64,000 bases of DNA, from NCBI RefSeq assembly GCF_000182925.2, contig NC_026506.1, forward strand, positions 620,001 to 684,000, written 5' to 3'. The position numbers and the translations under genes were made by a program. The stretch comes from Neurospora crassa OR74A (lineage: Eukaryota; Ascomycota; Sordariomycetes; Sordariales; Sordariaceae). The notes beneath the pieces are model-generated. The model was given only the letters and a program-made list of their open reading frames with translations, was not told the DNA's origin and ran no database searches. Below, one piece after another: positions 11,354 through 21,991 of the stretch. The first letter of the stretch is position 1. Each line of letters begins with the position of its first letter.

Positions 11354-12658
11354 ATGCCACGAACAACCCGATCCAAGGCCAGCACCGCAGACTCCCAGGA
11401 CGCGAAATCCTCCTCCTCCTCCTCCTCCTCCAAGACCAAGTCCAAGAGCACCACCTCCAGCAACAGCTCAATCTACACCCTCGCGCCTGAAGTCGAATCT
11501 CCTCCCAGCATCTTCATCCTCCCCAAGTCCGCCACCCCCCAATCCCGCATCGTCACCCTCCAGAACCCGCGCTATGCCAAGCCCACGCGCTACCTCGTCT
11601 GCCCCGACTCGGGCACATTCTACGAGTTCACCAAGATCGCCGCCCCCCAACAGAAATCCCCACGCAGCTGGCTAATCGACAGCGCCAAACTCCAAGACGG
11701 CACTACCGCCATCACCCCCGCGCAAACCACAAAGGATTCGGAGCTCTACGTAGCTACACAAATCGACCCCCTCTTCCTCGTGCTGCCCGCCCTAGCAGCA
11801 GCAGACAAGAAGCAGCAGCGCATGTTCCTCTCGAGCGACGACCACTTCGATGCCGTATCAGAGCAGGACAGTGACGGAAAGAGGCAGAACCACCTATTGG
11901 AAGTGCTTAAATGGCCTCAAGCGCGGAACCTACTAGAGAAACGCATGGCGGCTGTTTTTGACACTGTAGAAGCGGGCGATGAGACCATGTTCCGGTTGAA
12001 CGAGAGTAAACTCGTCGAGGAGCTATTATCGAAAGCCAAGCGCATGAGTGAAGGTGGGCTGCCGAAGAGTATGGAAGAGAAGTTTGTTGCGAAAGCATTG
12101 GAGGCGCCGATTGTGGGGATTCGGACGACTGTGCTTTCGAGGTCGGATACCACTGTGTCCACTGAGTCGCAAGAAGAGACGACGACGACCACCTCGTCCC
12201 TCTCCGAAGCCACCACCGCCGTCGCTACCCCCACCTCCGGAACTGGAGCAGAAGTAATCCCCTCCCTCATCCCCACGCCCGAAATCCTTACTCTCCAACG
12301 TCTCCGCGTATCCCTCAACTTCCTCACCTCCTCTTACCTCCCCCCATCTCTCTCGTCGCACCTCAAATCTTCTCTATCCAGTCCCTCCTCAGTGGACTTT
12401 TCACTCCTAGACTCCTACCTCGCGCAATTAGCCAAGCTCCGCCAAGAAGCGGTAGCGTCGCGGTCGCATAGCGATTTCTCGCGGAAGCGCATAGCTGGAG
12501 ACGAAGAAGAGGCGTTTGAGCGGGCCGAGAAGAGACGCAAAAAGGAAGAGGAAGAAAAGGCGAAGAAGGCGGGCGTCAGCAGGGGAGTGAAGGAGCTGGC
12601 CAAGGTGAATACGAGGGGGATGATGAAGTTGACGAGTTTTTTCCAGAAGAAGACGTAA
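11354..12658 (+). CDS. rnh202: Ribonuclease H2 subunit B
   Basis: Non-catalytic subunit of the trimeric RNase H2, which removes ribonucleotides from DNA and cleaves RNA-DNA hybrids in the nucleus. Single exon, 434 residues, with the start at GCCATGCC 11354. After a Ser-rich head, the conserved B-subunit start is seen at about residues 55-85 (SIFILPKSATPQSRIVTLQN, then PRYAKPTRYLV). A stretch matching the wHTH region follows (IDPLFLVLPAL; WPQARNLLEKRM). A Thr/Ser-rich linker lies near 275-300. The C-terminus is Lys/Glu-rich and ends with MMKLTSFFQKKT, which looks like the degenerate PCNA-binding motif found at the end of RNase H2B. It is convergent with duo1, whose stop is only about 265 bp away. 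Confidence 0.88.
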   Translation: MPRTTRSKASTADSQDAKSSSSSSSSKTKSKSTTSSNSSIYTLAPEVESPPSIFILPKSATPQSRIVTLQNPRYAKPTRYLVCPDSGTFYEFTKIAAPQQKSPRSWLIDSAKLQDGTTAITPAQTTKDSELYVATQIDPLFLVLPALAAADKKQQRMFLSSDDHFDAVSEQDSDGKRQNHLLEVLKWPQARNLLEKRMAAVFDTVEAGDETMFRLNESKLVEELLSKAKRMSEGGLPKSMEEKFVAKALEAPIVGIRTTVLSRSDTTVSTESQEETTTTTSSLSEATTAVATPTSGTGAEVIPSLIPTPEILTLQRLRVSLNFLTSSYLPPSLSSHLKSSLSSPSSVDFSLLDSYLAQLAKLRQEAVASRSHSDFSRKRIAGDEEEAFERAEKRRKKEEEEKAKKAGVSRGVKELAKVNTRGMMKLTSFFQKKT

Positions 12659-12923
12659 AAACTGAAAATGATGATGGAAAGGGAAACAGGAAATGATATA
12701 ATGTGGGAAGGATCATAAAATGGCGTTTGATTTTAAGGGTTTCAATTAGAAGGTCCGGTTTGGTTTGGGTATCTGTATATCGGTATTGGGTATATGGGGG
12801 TTTCTAAAATGACATGGCTTTCTCCTTTGAGGAGTTTACAGCACTCTAACATATCTTTCTTCTCGTCATAGTCATAGTTGTGGTCATGATCGTAAGCATG
12901 TCCAGCACACTTTGATCCCTTCC

Positions 12924-14055
12924 TCAACGCGCACTTCCACCTCTTGTTGTACCACCTCTCGCCCCTCTTGTCGTTGTTGTACTTCCACCCCTAGCGCCCC
13001 TAGTCGTTGTCGTCCCTCCTCTCCCTCCTCTCACACTCGGTATCCCAGACGTCCCTGTCGCCCCAGCCGGTCGATAAGCCAGTCCACTCCTAGTAGTCAT
13101 GCCCACTCTTCCAGCCGCCGCGCCTGCCGTCCCCGTTCCCGTCCTCCCAGTCCCAACCAAACTTCCCACCCCCGACCCAGATCTGCCACCTCTCGTTCCC
13201 GTCACACTGCTTCTCGTAACTCCAATGCCATACCTCGAACTCGCCACCCCGACGGATCGACTCCTCGGCCTTCCCCTCGAGGATCCCAGTCCACTCGACG
13301 CAACAGCCAACCGTCTCCGTTCCGCCTCTTCTTCTGCTTTGCGGCGCGCCTCTTCCCGCTTGCGCTCCGCCTCGGCGGCCTTCCGTTCGGCTTCGCGCTG
13401 GCGCTCGAGGGCTTCGGCTTCGATTTCGAGTAAATCGGCGGTAGCGCCCTTCCAGGAGGGGTTGAGCAGGAGGCGCTGGTTGTGCTCGGTTTGGGAGAGG
13501 ATGCGGGTCCAGGTGGTGAGGAGATGGGAGGCCGAGTGGATGGTGCGGTTTACGGTCTGTTGAAGACATGGTTTGTTAGTAAATTTGCGGGATTGAAGAG
13601 AAAGAGGTGCAGTTAAGGTTGGGAATGGGTGATCGACCCGAGAACCTGTGAACCTGTGAGGGTACACAGACGGAAGGGGGTATCGGAAGAAAGAGAGAAT
13701 GAAACAAACATACACCCATGTTCCCCTTTGCGCGCTCCAATGTACCAATGACGCCTTCGATTACTTGGTTGATCTTGCGCACTCCTTCTAGCTCGCGCTG
13801 TAGAGCGGCTTCGCGACTCTCGATGGTGGTGTTGTCGATACCGAATGAGCGGCTACCGCTGCTCTGGTTGGTGCTGGGGTCCTTGGATGTTGAGGCGGCG
13901 GCGGCGGCGGCTGCTGCGCTCGAAGCGACGGGAGTTTTCTGCTGTTGCTGTTGCGCTTGCGACGGGGGATGGGCGCGGGAGGTGGGAGGATGAGTGGGCG
14001 ATGCGAAGAGGGAGGAACCCTCCTCGTCGGAGATTTCCATTCGATCGTCTGACAT
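12924..14055 (-). CDS. duo1: DASH/Dam1 complex subunit Duo1
   Basis: Subunit of the DASH complex, which couples kinetochores to spindle microtubules. Exons 14055-13714 and 13556-12924 join in phase 0 (donor GTATGT, acceptor ACAG), giving 324 residues. Start at ATG 14055 (MSDDRMEIS); an upstream in-frame extension is open but lacks support. The Duo1 helical core lies at about 78-160: REAALQRELEGVRKINQVIE, then TVNRTIHSASHLLTTWTRIL and NPSWKGAT. A Glu/Arg/Ala-rich coiled coil follows (about 170-210). The last 110 residues are Gly/Arg/Thr-rich, with near repeats of TTTTRGARGG. The core match is strong. The basic tail resembles RG-rich nucleic-acid- or microtubule-binding tails, which is inference. 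Confidence 0.88.
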
Positions 14056-15618
14056 TTTATTTGGCGGTGCTTCGTTGTCGTTGCCGTTGTCGTCGTCGTC
14101 GTCTTGGACAAGGTGGTTGACGATCTGGGGTAGTTCGAGAGCTGCCGTTCGTTGTTGACTTTGACAGTATTGCCGGTGCACGGATGCGGATGCACGCAAT
14201 GAATGCCCTGGGAATGACGTTGATCAAATTACACCCTGTGCCTAACAAGGCCAGGCGCCCGTCAAATCGGCCCTGCAGCCACGGGATTGGACAGGGACAG
14301 CAAAGTGGACATTTTCGCAAGGGACAGTGGACACTTTTCGGCAAGGGCAAAGTGGGCAAACAGACGTCCAAGGGCAAGGGAGCCAAAGACGCGACTCAGA
14401 ATGAACAAAGACTTTACGCGTCTTAGCGCGCTGTGGGTTCTGTCAATCGCAGTCAATCAAGCCTGCAACCAAGATCCGGCCAATGGAAAATCCGGATTGC
14501 CATCAAGTGCCCAGTCTGCCCCTGGTTGCCAACGACGACGACGGACGGAAACGTGGGAGCAGAACAGAACAGGAGGCCAGGGTGTGTGACGGCACCTAAA
14601 TGGTCCGTGCACCGGGGTGTGGACCGTGTGTGGGTGATTCCGGTGATTCTGGCATGCCCTCTCAGATCAATCAGGCGCAGACCGCCCCCAGCCCCTTCTT
14701 TGGTTTGCACTCCTGGCGTTCTTTCCCCCAAACAACATCCGCAATCATCGGCCTGCCTTGCGCTCCCTCAGCTCAGCTCCTAACCCCAGACAAGACAAGA
14801 CAAGCAAGACAAGACAAGACGTGACCACCCACTTTTTCACACATCCATCCCATCATTGTCGCCTCTTCATCACTCAGCTGAGCCTCTTTTTTTTATTTTT
14901 TTTATTTGCTGCATCCACAAAGAGCCACAAAGCACCTATACTGCCTCAACCACACTACTACTATACTCTCTATCGTATTTTCAATTATCTACTACTACTA
15001 GTTCTACTAGCTTCGAGTTGCTGCTGCTGCGCGATTTGTGTGTGGAGGAGGAAAAAGAAACCGGGCGCCAAGTTCTGTTGTTGTTTTTGTTGTTGTTGTC
15101 TTAGGTTGGTTTTTGCACGTTCCAGGTTTCACGGTTTGGACTTGGAACTTCAAATTCAGAGGATCTCCGCATTTGCCGGCCACCACCACCACCACCACTA
15201 CCACCACCACCATCAATCACCACATCGAGAACGACCCCCGACCCCGACGACTATCTAGACAACAACAACAACATCGAGCACAACCCTGGGAAGTGTGTAC
15301 CTGAATTCGCAACACATTTACATCGCATCAACTCGCGTGCGTCGGCCGGCCTTGCATCGACAACATCGGGCCGTTGAAGCGCGCACATTGCACTGCATTC
15401 GCCAATTGACGCGCCTTCCCATTGTCGTCGCCAATTTCAGGATCGATTGCGCGGGCGGGTCTTTTCATCCCATCCCCCTCCTTCCTTCATCGCATCCTTT
15501 CAGGCCCTTTGTCGCCTGGGTAGCGGTCATCTCATTGGTCGCACACTTTTGTTGTTGTTTGGAGAACAGTTTGTCCGATATCCTGTCAGCCTTGTTTGTG
15601 TACGGTAAAAAAAAAAAA
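14056..15618. other. Divergent promoter region of duo1 and an unassigned gene
   Basis: No gene seen. Three imperfect copies of a roughly 24-bp unit related to AAGTGGACATTTTCGCAAGG lie at about 14303-14360. A (GACAA)n run is at 14788-14821 and (CCA)n at about 15178-15214. The right part is rich in CAN and CT motifs, as in Neurospora leaders. The last bases before the start codon at 15619 form an A tract. Confidence 0.45.
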
Positions 15619-17167
15619 ATGATGGAGGTATTTCGCAGTCACGGGGCCGTGACTCCCTCCGGCCCGCACTCTCCATCCGACATCCACACCCCGCCAGCGC
15701 CGCTTCACGGATTTGAGGATCATTGGGAGCCTTACACGCCGCGCAAGTCCGCACGCATTTCCCAGCGCACACAGGCCCAAGCAGCCTCATCCTCATCCCG
15801 CAGCCGCGCCCGCACCCCTTCACCCCAACCAACCCCCAGACGTCACATCTCATCTGCTGCCGACAAACAACAACAACCCCCGCAACCCCATCACAAATCT
15901 ACAGGTTCGCCAAAATCAACAAAACGTCAACCCCATCACCATCATCACAACCATCATCAGACTGAAGCTGCTGAACCTTCATCGTCGTCGGCCATGGTCA
16001 CCCCAACCTTTACGCCCGTGAAGAAGCGCGCGGTCAACCCCGCCCTGGATTCAGTTCATCGCGCCTCAAGAACTCTCGATGACTCCCTTCACGCCCCCCT
16101 CGGTCGCTCAACTGGAGCTGGCAGCCTCATCACCCCCGCCAAGACTCCCATCAAGCCGCCGACGGAGCGCAGCAAGTCCCAACTGAAGGGAGTCACAAAG
16201 ACTCTTTTCAGCAGAAAGGTTGACGAAAATGAGGTCATGCCCAGTCCCAAGAAGGCGCGCGCCAAGAAGCAGAGCAATGAGGAGGAGGAAATTAGTATTT
16301 TCACTGACTCCCATGAGCGCGTGCCGGTGGTTGATGACAGCATTGAAAACCCTTTTTACGGCACCAAGACAACAACAAAAACTACCACCACTACCACCAC
16401 CACTACTGAGCGCACCTCGACCCGCCGAAGCACCCGGAATCTGGTCAACATCCCCGGTGAGGGCGTGGTGAGTTTGGAGGAGGCAGTTGGCCGCAAGGAC
16501 GGCATGCTTATCATGTTGTGAGTGAAATCTGAGAAACCCCTGAAATTACGAGGACGTTTACTGACTAGCTCACAGCCGCGGAAAAAAGCAGTTCCGCAAG
16601 TTCGCTGAGGTGGAAGAGGAGGTGGTGGAGGCTGATGGCGAGTTTGAGAGTGCGGTTGCCTCTCCCTTGAGACGTCCTCTTACCCGCTCCTCCATCAAGC
16701 CCCGTCTGCTGTTCCCACCCAAGCCCAAGGAGGCCAAGGTACCTGACTCAGACGAAGAGGCACCCACCGACATTGAGGATCACGTCTTGGAGAGCCTGAA
16801 GACCGAGGAGGAGAAGAAACAGGAGAAGGAGGAGGAGAAGGAAGAGGTCATCGAGCCTGAGATGCCAGCCGAAGAGGCCAACGAGAAGCCCCTTGGTGAG
16901 CCCCAAGAGGCAGACAAGGAAAGAGCCAGTACCCCCGAGACGACACCGTTAGCACCAGCTTCACCGCCAGCCACAGCACGCACCACAAGAGCTGGCAGCA
17001 AGAAGGCTGCAGAAGACACACCCAAGAAGGCCAAACCCAAGGGAAGGAAGAGTCCATTTGACGCGTTCCGTCGAACCAAGGCCGGTGCCTCTTCCAGCGC
17101 TGGTACAAAGAGAGCCAGCGAAACACCATCGGTCGGTGCCGGTCCAGCTAAGCGAACTAGGACTTGA
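15619..17167 (+). CDS. Conserved fungal protein of unknown function, nuclear-looking
   Basis: I do not know its function. Exons 15619-16517 and 16576-17167 join in phase 2 (donor GTGAGT, acceptor CACAG), giving 496 residues. ATG 15619 is the first in-frame ATG and is directly followed by a second one; twelve A residues stand immediately before it. Visible motifs: TPRKSARISQR near the N-terminus, a Lys-rich SPKKARAKK patch, IFTDSHERVPVVDDS then NPFYG at about 230-248, FRGKKQFRKF at about 299-308 right after the splice junction, PLTRSSIKPRLLFPP at about 333, and an acidic EEAPTDIED segment. The C-terminus is Glu- then Lys-rich and ends with AKRTRT. I recall similar motif sets in other ascomycete hypothetical proteins, from memory only. 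The many basic and phospho-type motifs (TPRK, TPAKTP, SPKK) suggest a nuclear, CDK-regulated protein; this is inference. Confidence 0.8.
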
Positions 17168-18740
17168 TCACGCGCTGGCAGATGGTACACAATTTTATGG
17201 GTGGTGGTCTTTGTGCGTTTCCTTTCAAAAGGGTTTTTTTTACGGCGCCGGCGGACGGCATGACCATTACACTGGCTTGACTTTGACATCTCAAACATTA
17301 TTGCTTTTGACGGGACTGGACACTCAACAATGGGGTTTGGAGGCGTTGGGAACATGGAATCACAACGCAAGGCGTTTTATCTTTTAGGGCAGGGCAATCG
17401 ACACGGCACAAGGACAGCCACATGGGTTGAAGACGACGAATAAACCACACGAGACAGAGAGAGAATTATGTGGCGCAACTTATTCGGGATTGGTGGTTAC
17501 TTTTTGTTTCGCGTTCATGGAAAGATTGCATGTCTGGTGATTTGTCAACGTCTGGATGGGAGATTCTGTGACTGGAATTTGGGAGTGGTGGGGCCAGCGA
17601 AGGCATTCATCCCCTTTTTTTTCCTTTTCCCTCGTTCCATTTTTGTTTTCCTATTTCTTTTTCTCACCTTGTGTTGTACAAGTGCATGGCATGGTATAGC
17701 ATGGCAAGATTGCACTGCACCTGTTGTTATTTCCGTTTCGGGTTGTTTTCGCTTCTTTCCTTGACTTGTTGATTGTTGCTTTACAAGGGACAAAAGCAGG
17801 CTAGGCTACAATTACTGAATCATTTGAGACTTTCTCTTCCGTTCATGCTACACATGTTCTGATACTGCTCCGGATGGTAGATAGACTGACGTTGATTGTG
17901 TGTGGATGTGGTCCATTCACTTGATGGCATAAGGGCATGAATCTGGACTTCATCCGATACTCGGTCAAATGACGTCTAGATAGGGTCGGGAGATCACACA
18001 ATCTGGATGCAAGGCTACAACTTAGTCTAGGTAGTTTAGTCAAACCTCTATGCAGTCATCGATCAGTTTGAGTGGTCTCTGGTGTGTTCAACGTGTCAGG
18101 CTTGGAGGAGAACGAGGTTTCAATACGGTTTAGACAGCTCTTAAATTGATGGCTATGATAAGAGCCAACTAACTCCATCCCTACGTCGCAGTTTGCTTTT
18201 ACTCTGTAGGAGACGTCGAGGGTTTGGTCAACTCCTTTGGACAAGCCAGTTTGATAGCACAGTTATGCACCCCCTTCCACGACACTCAAACATGCATATG
18301 CCAACGTATAGGGGAGCAGTCGTAAAGTCCGGCAAACTCGTTGTCCATTCCTCTCACCAGCGGCAACTTTTAGTCAAATTAGTCAGGCAGATATGCACAA
18401 ACACGTCTCTTCGGATCATCATTCCGTGAGCGAAGAACGAACCCAAATCCATCCAGGGGCCGCTCCACTCTTTCAGCTTGTTTTGATCCTGCCCGGCCCC
18501 ACCCCCGCAATCGCATCATGGGGCCCAGCAAAACATCGTTGGGGACCAACCGCAATTCGATTTCTTTTTTTCCAATTTCAACACTTGAAAAGACGTCGGA
18601 TTCCCTTGTCGCTTCGGTTCCTGGACGACCCGTCGTACCTGAAGATTCTTCCCAGGTTTCGCTGTCGAGGATCCTGACTATACACACAACAACAAGACCT
18701 ACATTCACTTCTCTACCACTTCACACAACCACAGCCAAAC
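17168..18740. other. Intergenic DNA
   Basis: No gene seen. It should hold the 3' untranslated region of the unassigned gene ending at 17167 and the promoter of the SurE/TTL gene starting at 18741. T-rich runs lie at about 17230-17240 and 17608-17660. Open frames here lack a conserved look. Confidence 0.4.
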
Positions 18741-21713
18741 ATGCACATCCTCATAGTCAACGACGACGGGCCTCCCTCCGCCCACTCGTCCCCCTACGTC
18801 CACTCCCTCGTCCGCGACCTGCAAGCTGCAGGCCACACCGTCTCCGTCTGCCTTCCGCACACCCAACGCTCCTGGATCGGCAAAGCCCACATGATCGGCC
18901 AAACCGTCAAGCCGCTCTACTACCGCCCGCCCCCCGCCTCCTCTCCGGCCGCCGGCCTGACCACCGCTCTCGTCCCTTCCTCTGAGAAACCCGAGCAAAC
19001 CGTCAACGTAACCGACCACGGCTCCGTCCACCTCCGCCCCTCCACCGTGCCGGGAACAGAAGAATGGATCCTCGTCGACGGCACGCCCGCCTCGTGCGTG
19101 CAAATCGGACTCTACCACTTCTTCCAAGACCGCGGGCCCGTCGACCTCGTCGTGTCCGGTCCCAACTACGGGCGCAACACCACGGCTGTGTTTGCCTTGT
19201 CGTCGGGAACTCTCGGTGGCGCACTGGAAGCAGCCGTGTGCAAGCGTCGCGCCATTGCGCTATCTTATGCCTTTTTCAACCGCAACCACGACCCGGCTAT
19301 CATCACCAAGGCGAGCCGGCAGTCGGTGCGCGTTATTGAGGCGTTGTGGAAGCAGTGGCCGACGGATGGATCGGTGGATCTGTACAGCGTCAATGTCCCG
19401 CTGTTGGAGGGGCTAGAGGAGGGGAAAGTGTTGTACACGCCCATGTTGCAGAACTATTGGGGGGCCGGCAGCTGTTTTGAGGAGGTGGAAGGGTCGGTGG
19501 ATGGCGAGGAGGTGGACGAGGAACGGATCAGAGAGGGTGGGGGTGCGGATGCCGAGACGGGGGATGGTGGTGGTGGTCTGGAGGTGGGTGATGGTAAGAG
19601 GGACGGAAGGGAAGGGTTGCATACCCATAAGCACTTTAAGTGGAGTCCGAGGTTTACGGATGTTTATAAGAGTGTGGAGGAGGCGCCGCCGGGGAATGAT
19701 GGGTGGGCGGTCAAGGAGGGGCATACCAGGTGAGTTTTTCCAAGTATTCGGTTGGGAGAGGAGAGAAGGACTGGGGGATGGTTGCTAACGATGATGTCTG
19801 CAGTGTCACCCCGCTGAAAGCCAACTTTTGGAATACGGCCGAGAATTTGCACGGCAAAGAGTTGCAGCTGTAAGTTTGTGTGTGCATGGTTTTGCGTTGG
19901 CTTCGCGTTGGCTTCGGTTATGGTTGTTGCCCTTTGGCGTGACGACAAGACAGCGCTTTCATGAGAGGAACAACAACAGATGGTTATGAGACATGGAGAC
20001 GACAGACTACGACAACGACGGCACGGTTGATGATCAAGAGTTAATGATTTGCATGAATTACTACCTACTATCTAATCAGATAGAGAGAGCATAGAATGGT
20101 GAAATAGACAAGAGTGTTCTTGATCTGGCTCACTACAGACACTATGAATATTGTGTGCTGCTTTCTTTACTGGTGGTCATGATCCTAACCAGCTTCGCTA
20201 CAGGCCTCCTCTTGAGACTCCCTCAGCTATCAAGACCGAGTCGACGACCACTCTCCCCATCCGGAATTCCACCACCACCGCCAACTCCAAAGACCACCTC
20301 TACGCCCTGATCGACTACCAAGACGCCTACGTCCAACCGCTCATCCTCTCCGCCATCGAGAAGCTTCTTCCCTCTTCGTCATACACCCTCCTCCCGTCTC
20401 CCTTCACCTCCGAAAACAAGGAACCCGAGATCCATCTCTCTACCCTTCTTCCCTCTGAAGACGCCAAAGTCCTCCAAATCACCCCCTACGAAACCATCGA
20501 TTTCGACCACGCCATGTCCCACCCCGCCACCACCCTCATCAACTCCTACATCATCCGCAAAGCTCTCATCCGCAAGCACTTTTTGTCATCCACCGTCGAG
20601 AACTGGGTCGCCAAACACCCTACCTCCGCTCTGAAAACGCACGTAAAGAGGGCTGAAGCCTTCGAAGTCGATTACGCCGAGTTTCTGGACGATTCGCTTG
20701 TCGAAGCATTCGACCTGCGCGCGAGCATGGAGAAGAACGACCAACTCATTGCCGAGGGTAAAGAAAGGGAAGTAGAATGGTGGATTCTGAAACCAAGCAT
20801 GAGTGACCGCGGACAAGGAATTCGGCTATTTAGCACGATGGAAGAGCTCCAATCCATCTTTGACAGCTGGGAAGTTGAGTCTGACTCCGAAGACGAAGAT
20901 GACGACGACGCCTCCTCCTCCAACGCAGACAACACCTCCTCCAACGCAGACGACACCTCCGACGCCGGCAGCGACCACGGAGACGGAAACGGAAACGGAA
21001 TCAACACCTCCCACCTCCGCCACTTCATCGCCCAACCCTACATCCACCCACCCCTCTTGCTTCCCGAACTCTCAAACCGCAAGTTCCACATCAGGGTGTA
21101 CGTCCTCGCCATCGGCGCCCTCAAAGTCTACGTCTACAAGGACATGCTCGCTTTATTCGCTGGCGTTCCTTATACGTCTCCCACTACTTCCTCCTCTTCT
21201 GACCCGGACTCCAACCCCGACTCCGAACCCGCAGGCGAGTTAGACCTCTCAGCCCACCTAACCAACACCTGTCTCCAAACCTACCTCTCTCCCAACGCAG
21301 CCGAAAACTCCGTCCACCGCTTCTGGGACTTGTCTTCCCTTTCGCCTACGCACTTCCCTCAGTCCAAAGCAGAGAATATCTGGGACCAGATCTGTGAAGT
21401 CACGGGTGACTTGTTTGAAGCGGCAGCGAGGGGCATGATGATTCATTTCCAGCCCATGGAGCAGGCGTTTGAAGTGTATGGACTGGATTTCCTGGTGGAT
21501 GCGGATGATGAGAGCGGAAGAAACACGGCATGGTTGTTGGAGGTTAATGCTTTTCCGGACTTTAAGCAGACGGGCGAGTTGAAGGGGGTTGTGGGTGGGT
21601 TTTGGGAGGGGGTGGTGAGGGAGGCTGTTGGGGGGTTCGTTGGGGTTCAAAAGGGGGATAGTGATGAGAAGATGAGGCTGGTTAGGGATGTGGATTTGGG
21701 GAGGAGGTGGTAG
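18741..21713 (+). CDS. pby1: SurE-like phosphatase fused to a tubulin-tyrosine-ligase domain (Pby1 type)
   Basis: Two-domain protein with the architecture of yeast Pby1, a P-body-associated protein. Exons 18741-19729, 19804-19869 and 20204-21713 keep one frame (junctions AG|T and CT|G), giving 854 residues. The N-terminal SurE domain has the metal-binding motif VNDDG (Asp8, Asp9), TQRSWIGKAH at about 45, GTPASC, SGPNYGRN and SSGTLGGALEA, so the nucleotidase site looks intact. The C-terminal TTL/ATP-grasp domain shows WWILKPSMSDRGQGIRL, RKFHIRVYVL, LTNTCLQTY and GLDFLVDAD followed by WLLEVNAFPDFKQTG, so the ATP-binding residues are present. An acidic Ser/Asn/Asp insert with 21-bp repeats (about 20885-21005) sits inside the TTL domain. 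The second intron (19870-20203, 334 nt) is long for this window. The family is firm. Whether the TTL half modifies tubulin is unknown. Confidence 0.92.
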
Positions 21714-21991
21714 GTTTGAGGTGGAAGAGGCAATGGTAATATCAGAACGAAGACCACCTCAGATATGTGCTTGTGTGTCCAAGGTAAGTTTATAGACGTA
21801 CGATTTGGGGGCAAGGATAGAAAAAAGTTATTTGCTTATACGTATGTCATCAACCGTTGGCTACATCAATCTGCCAAAGCTTATTTCTGTGATGTCCGCT
21901 GAACAAAAACGAAAACAAATGTTATCCACGGCAATACAACCCTCTCGCCGTCTCTTACACATCCATCTGTCTCTAACCCATTCTTACGCCA

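Noticed and set aside
20151-20203. Alternative start for a separate TTL gene (MCAAFFTGG...)
   Set aside because: The displayed start is intronic: a CTAAC branch and CAG acceptor at 20203 join the exon in frame to the SurE part.
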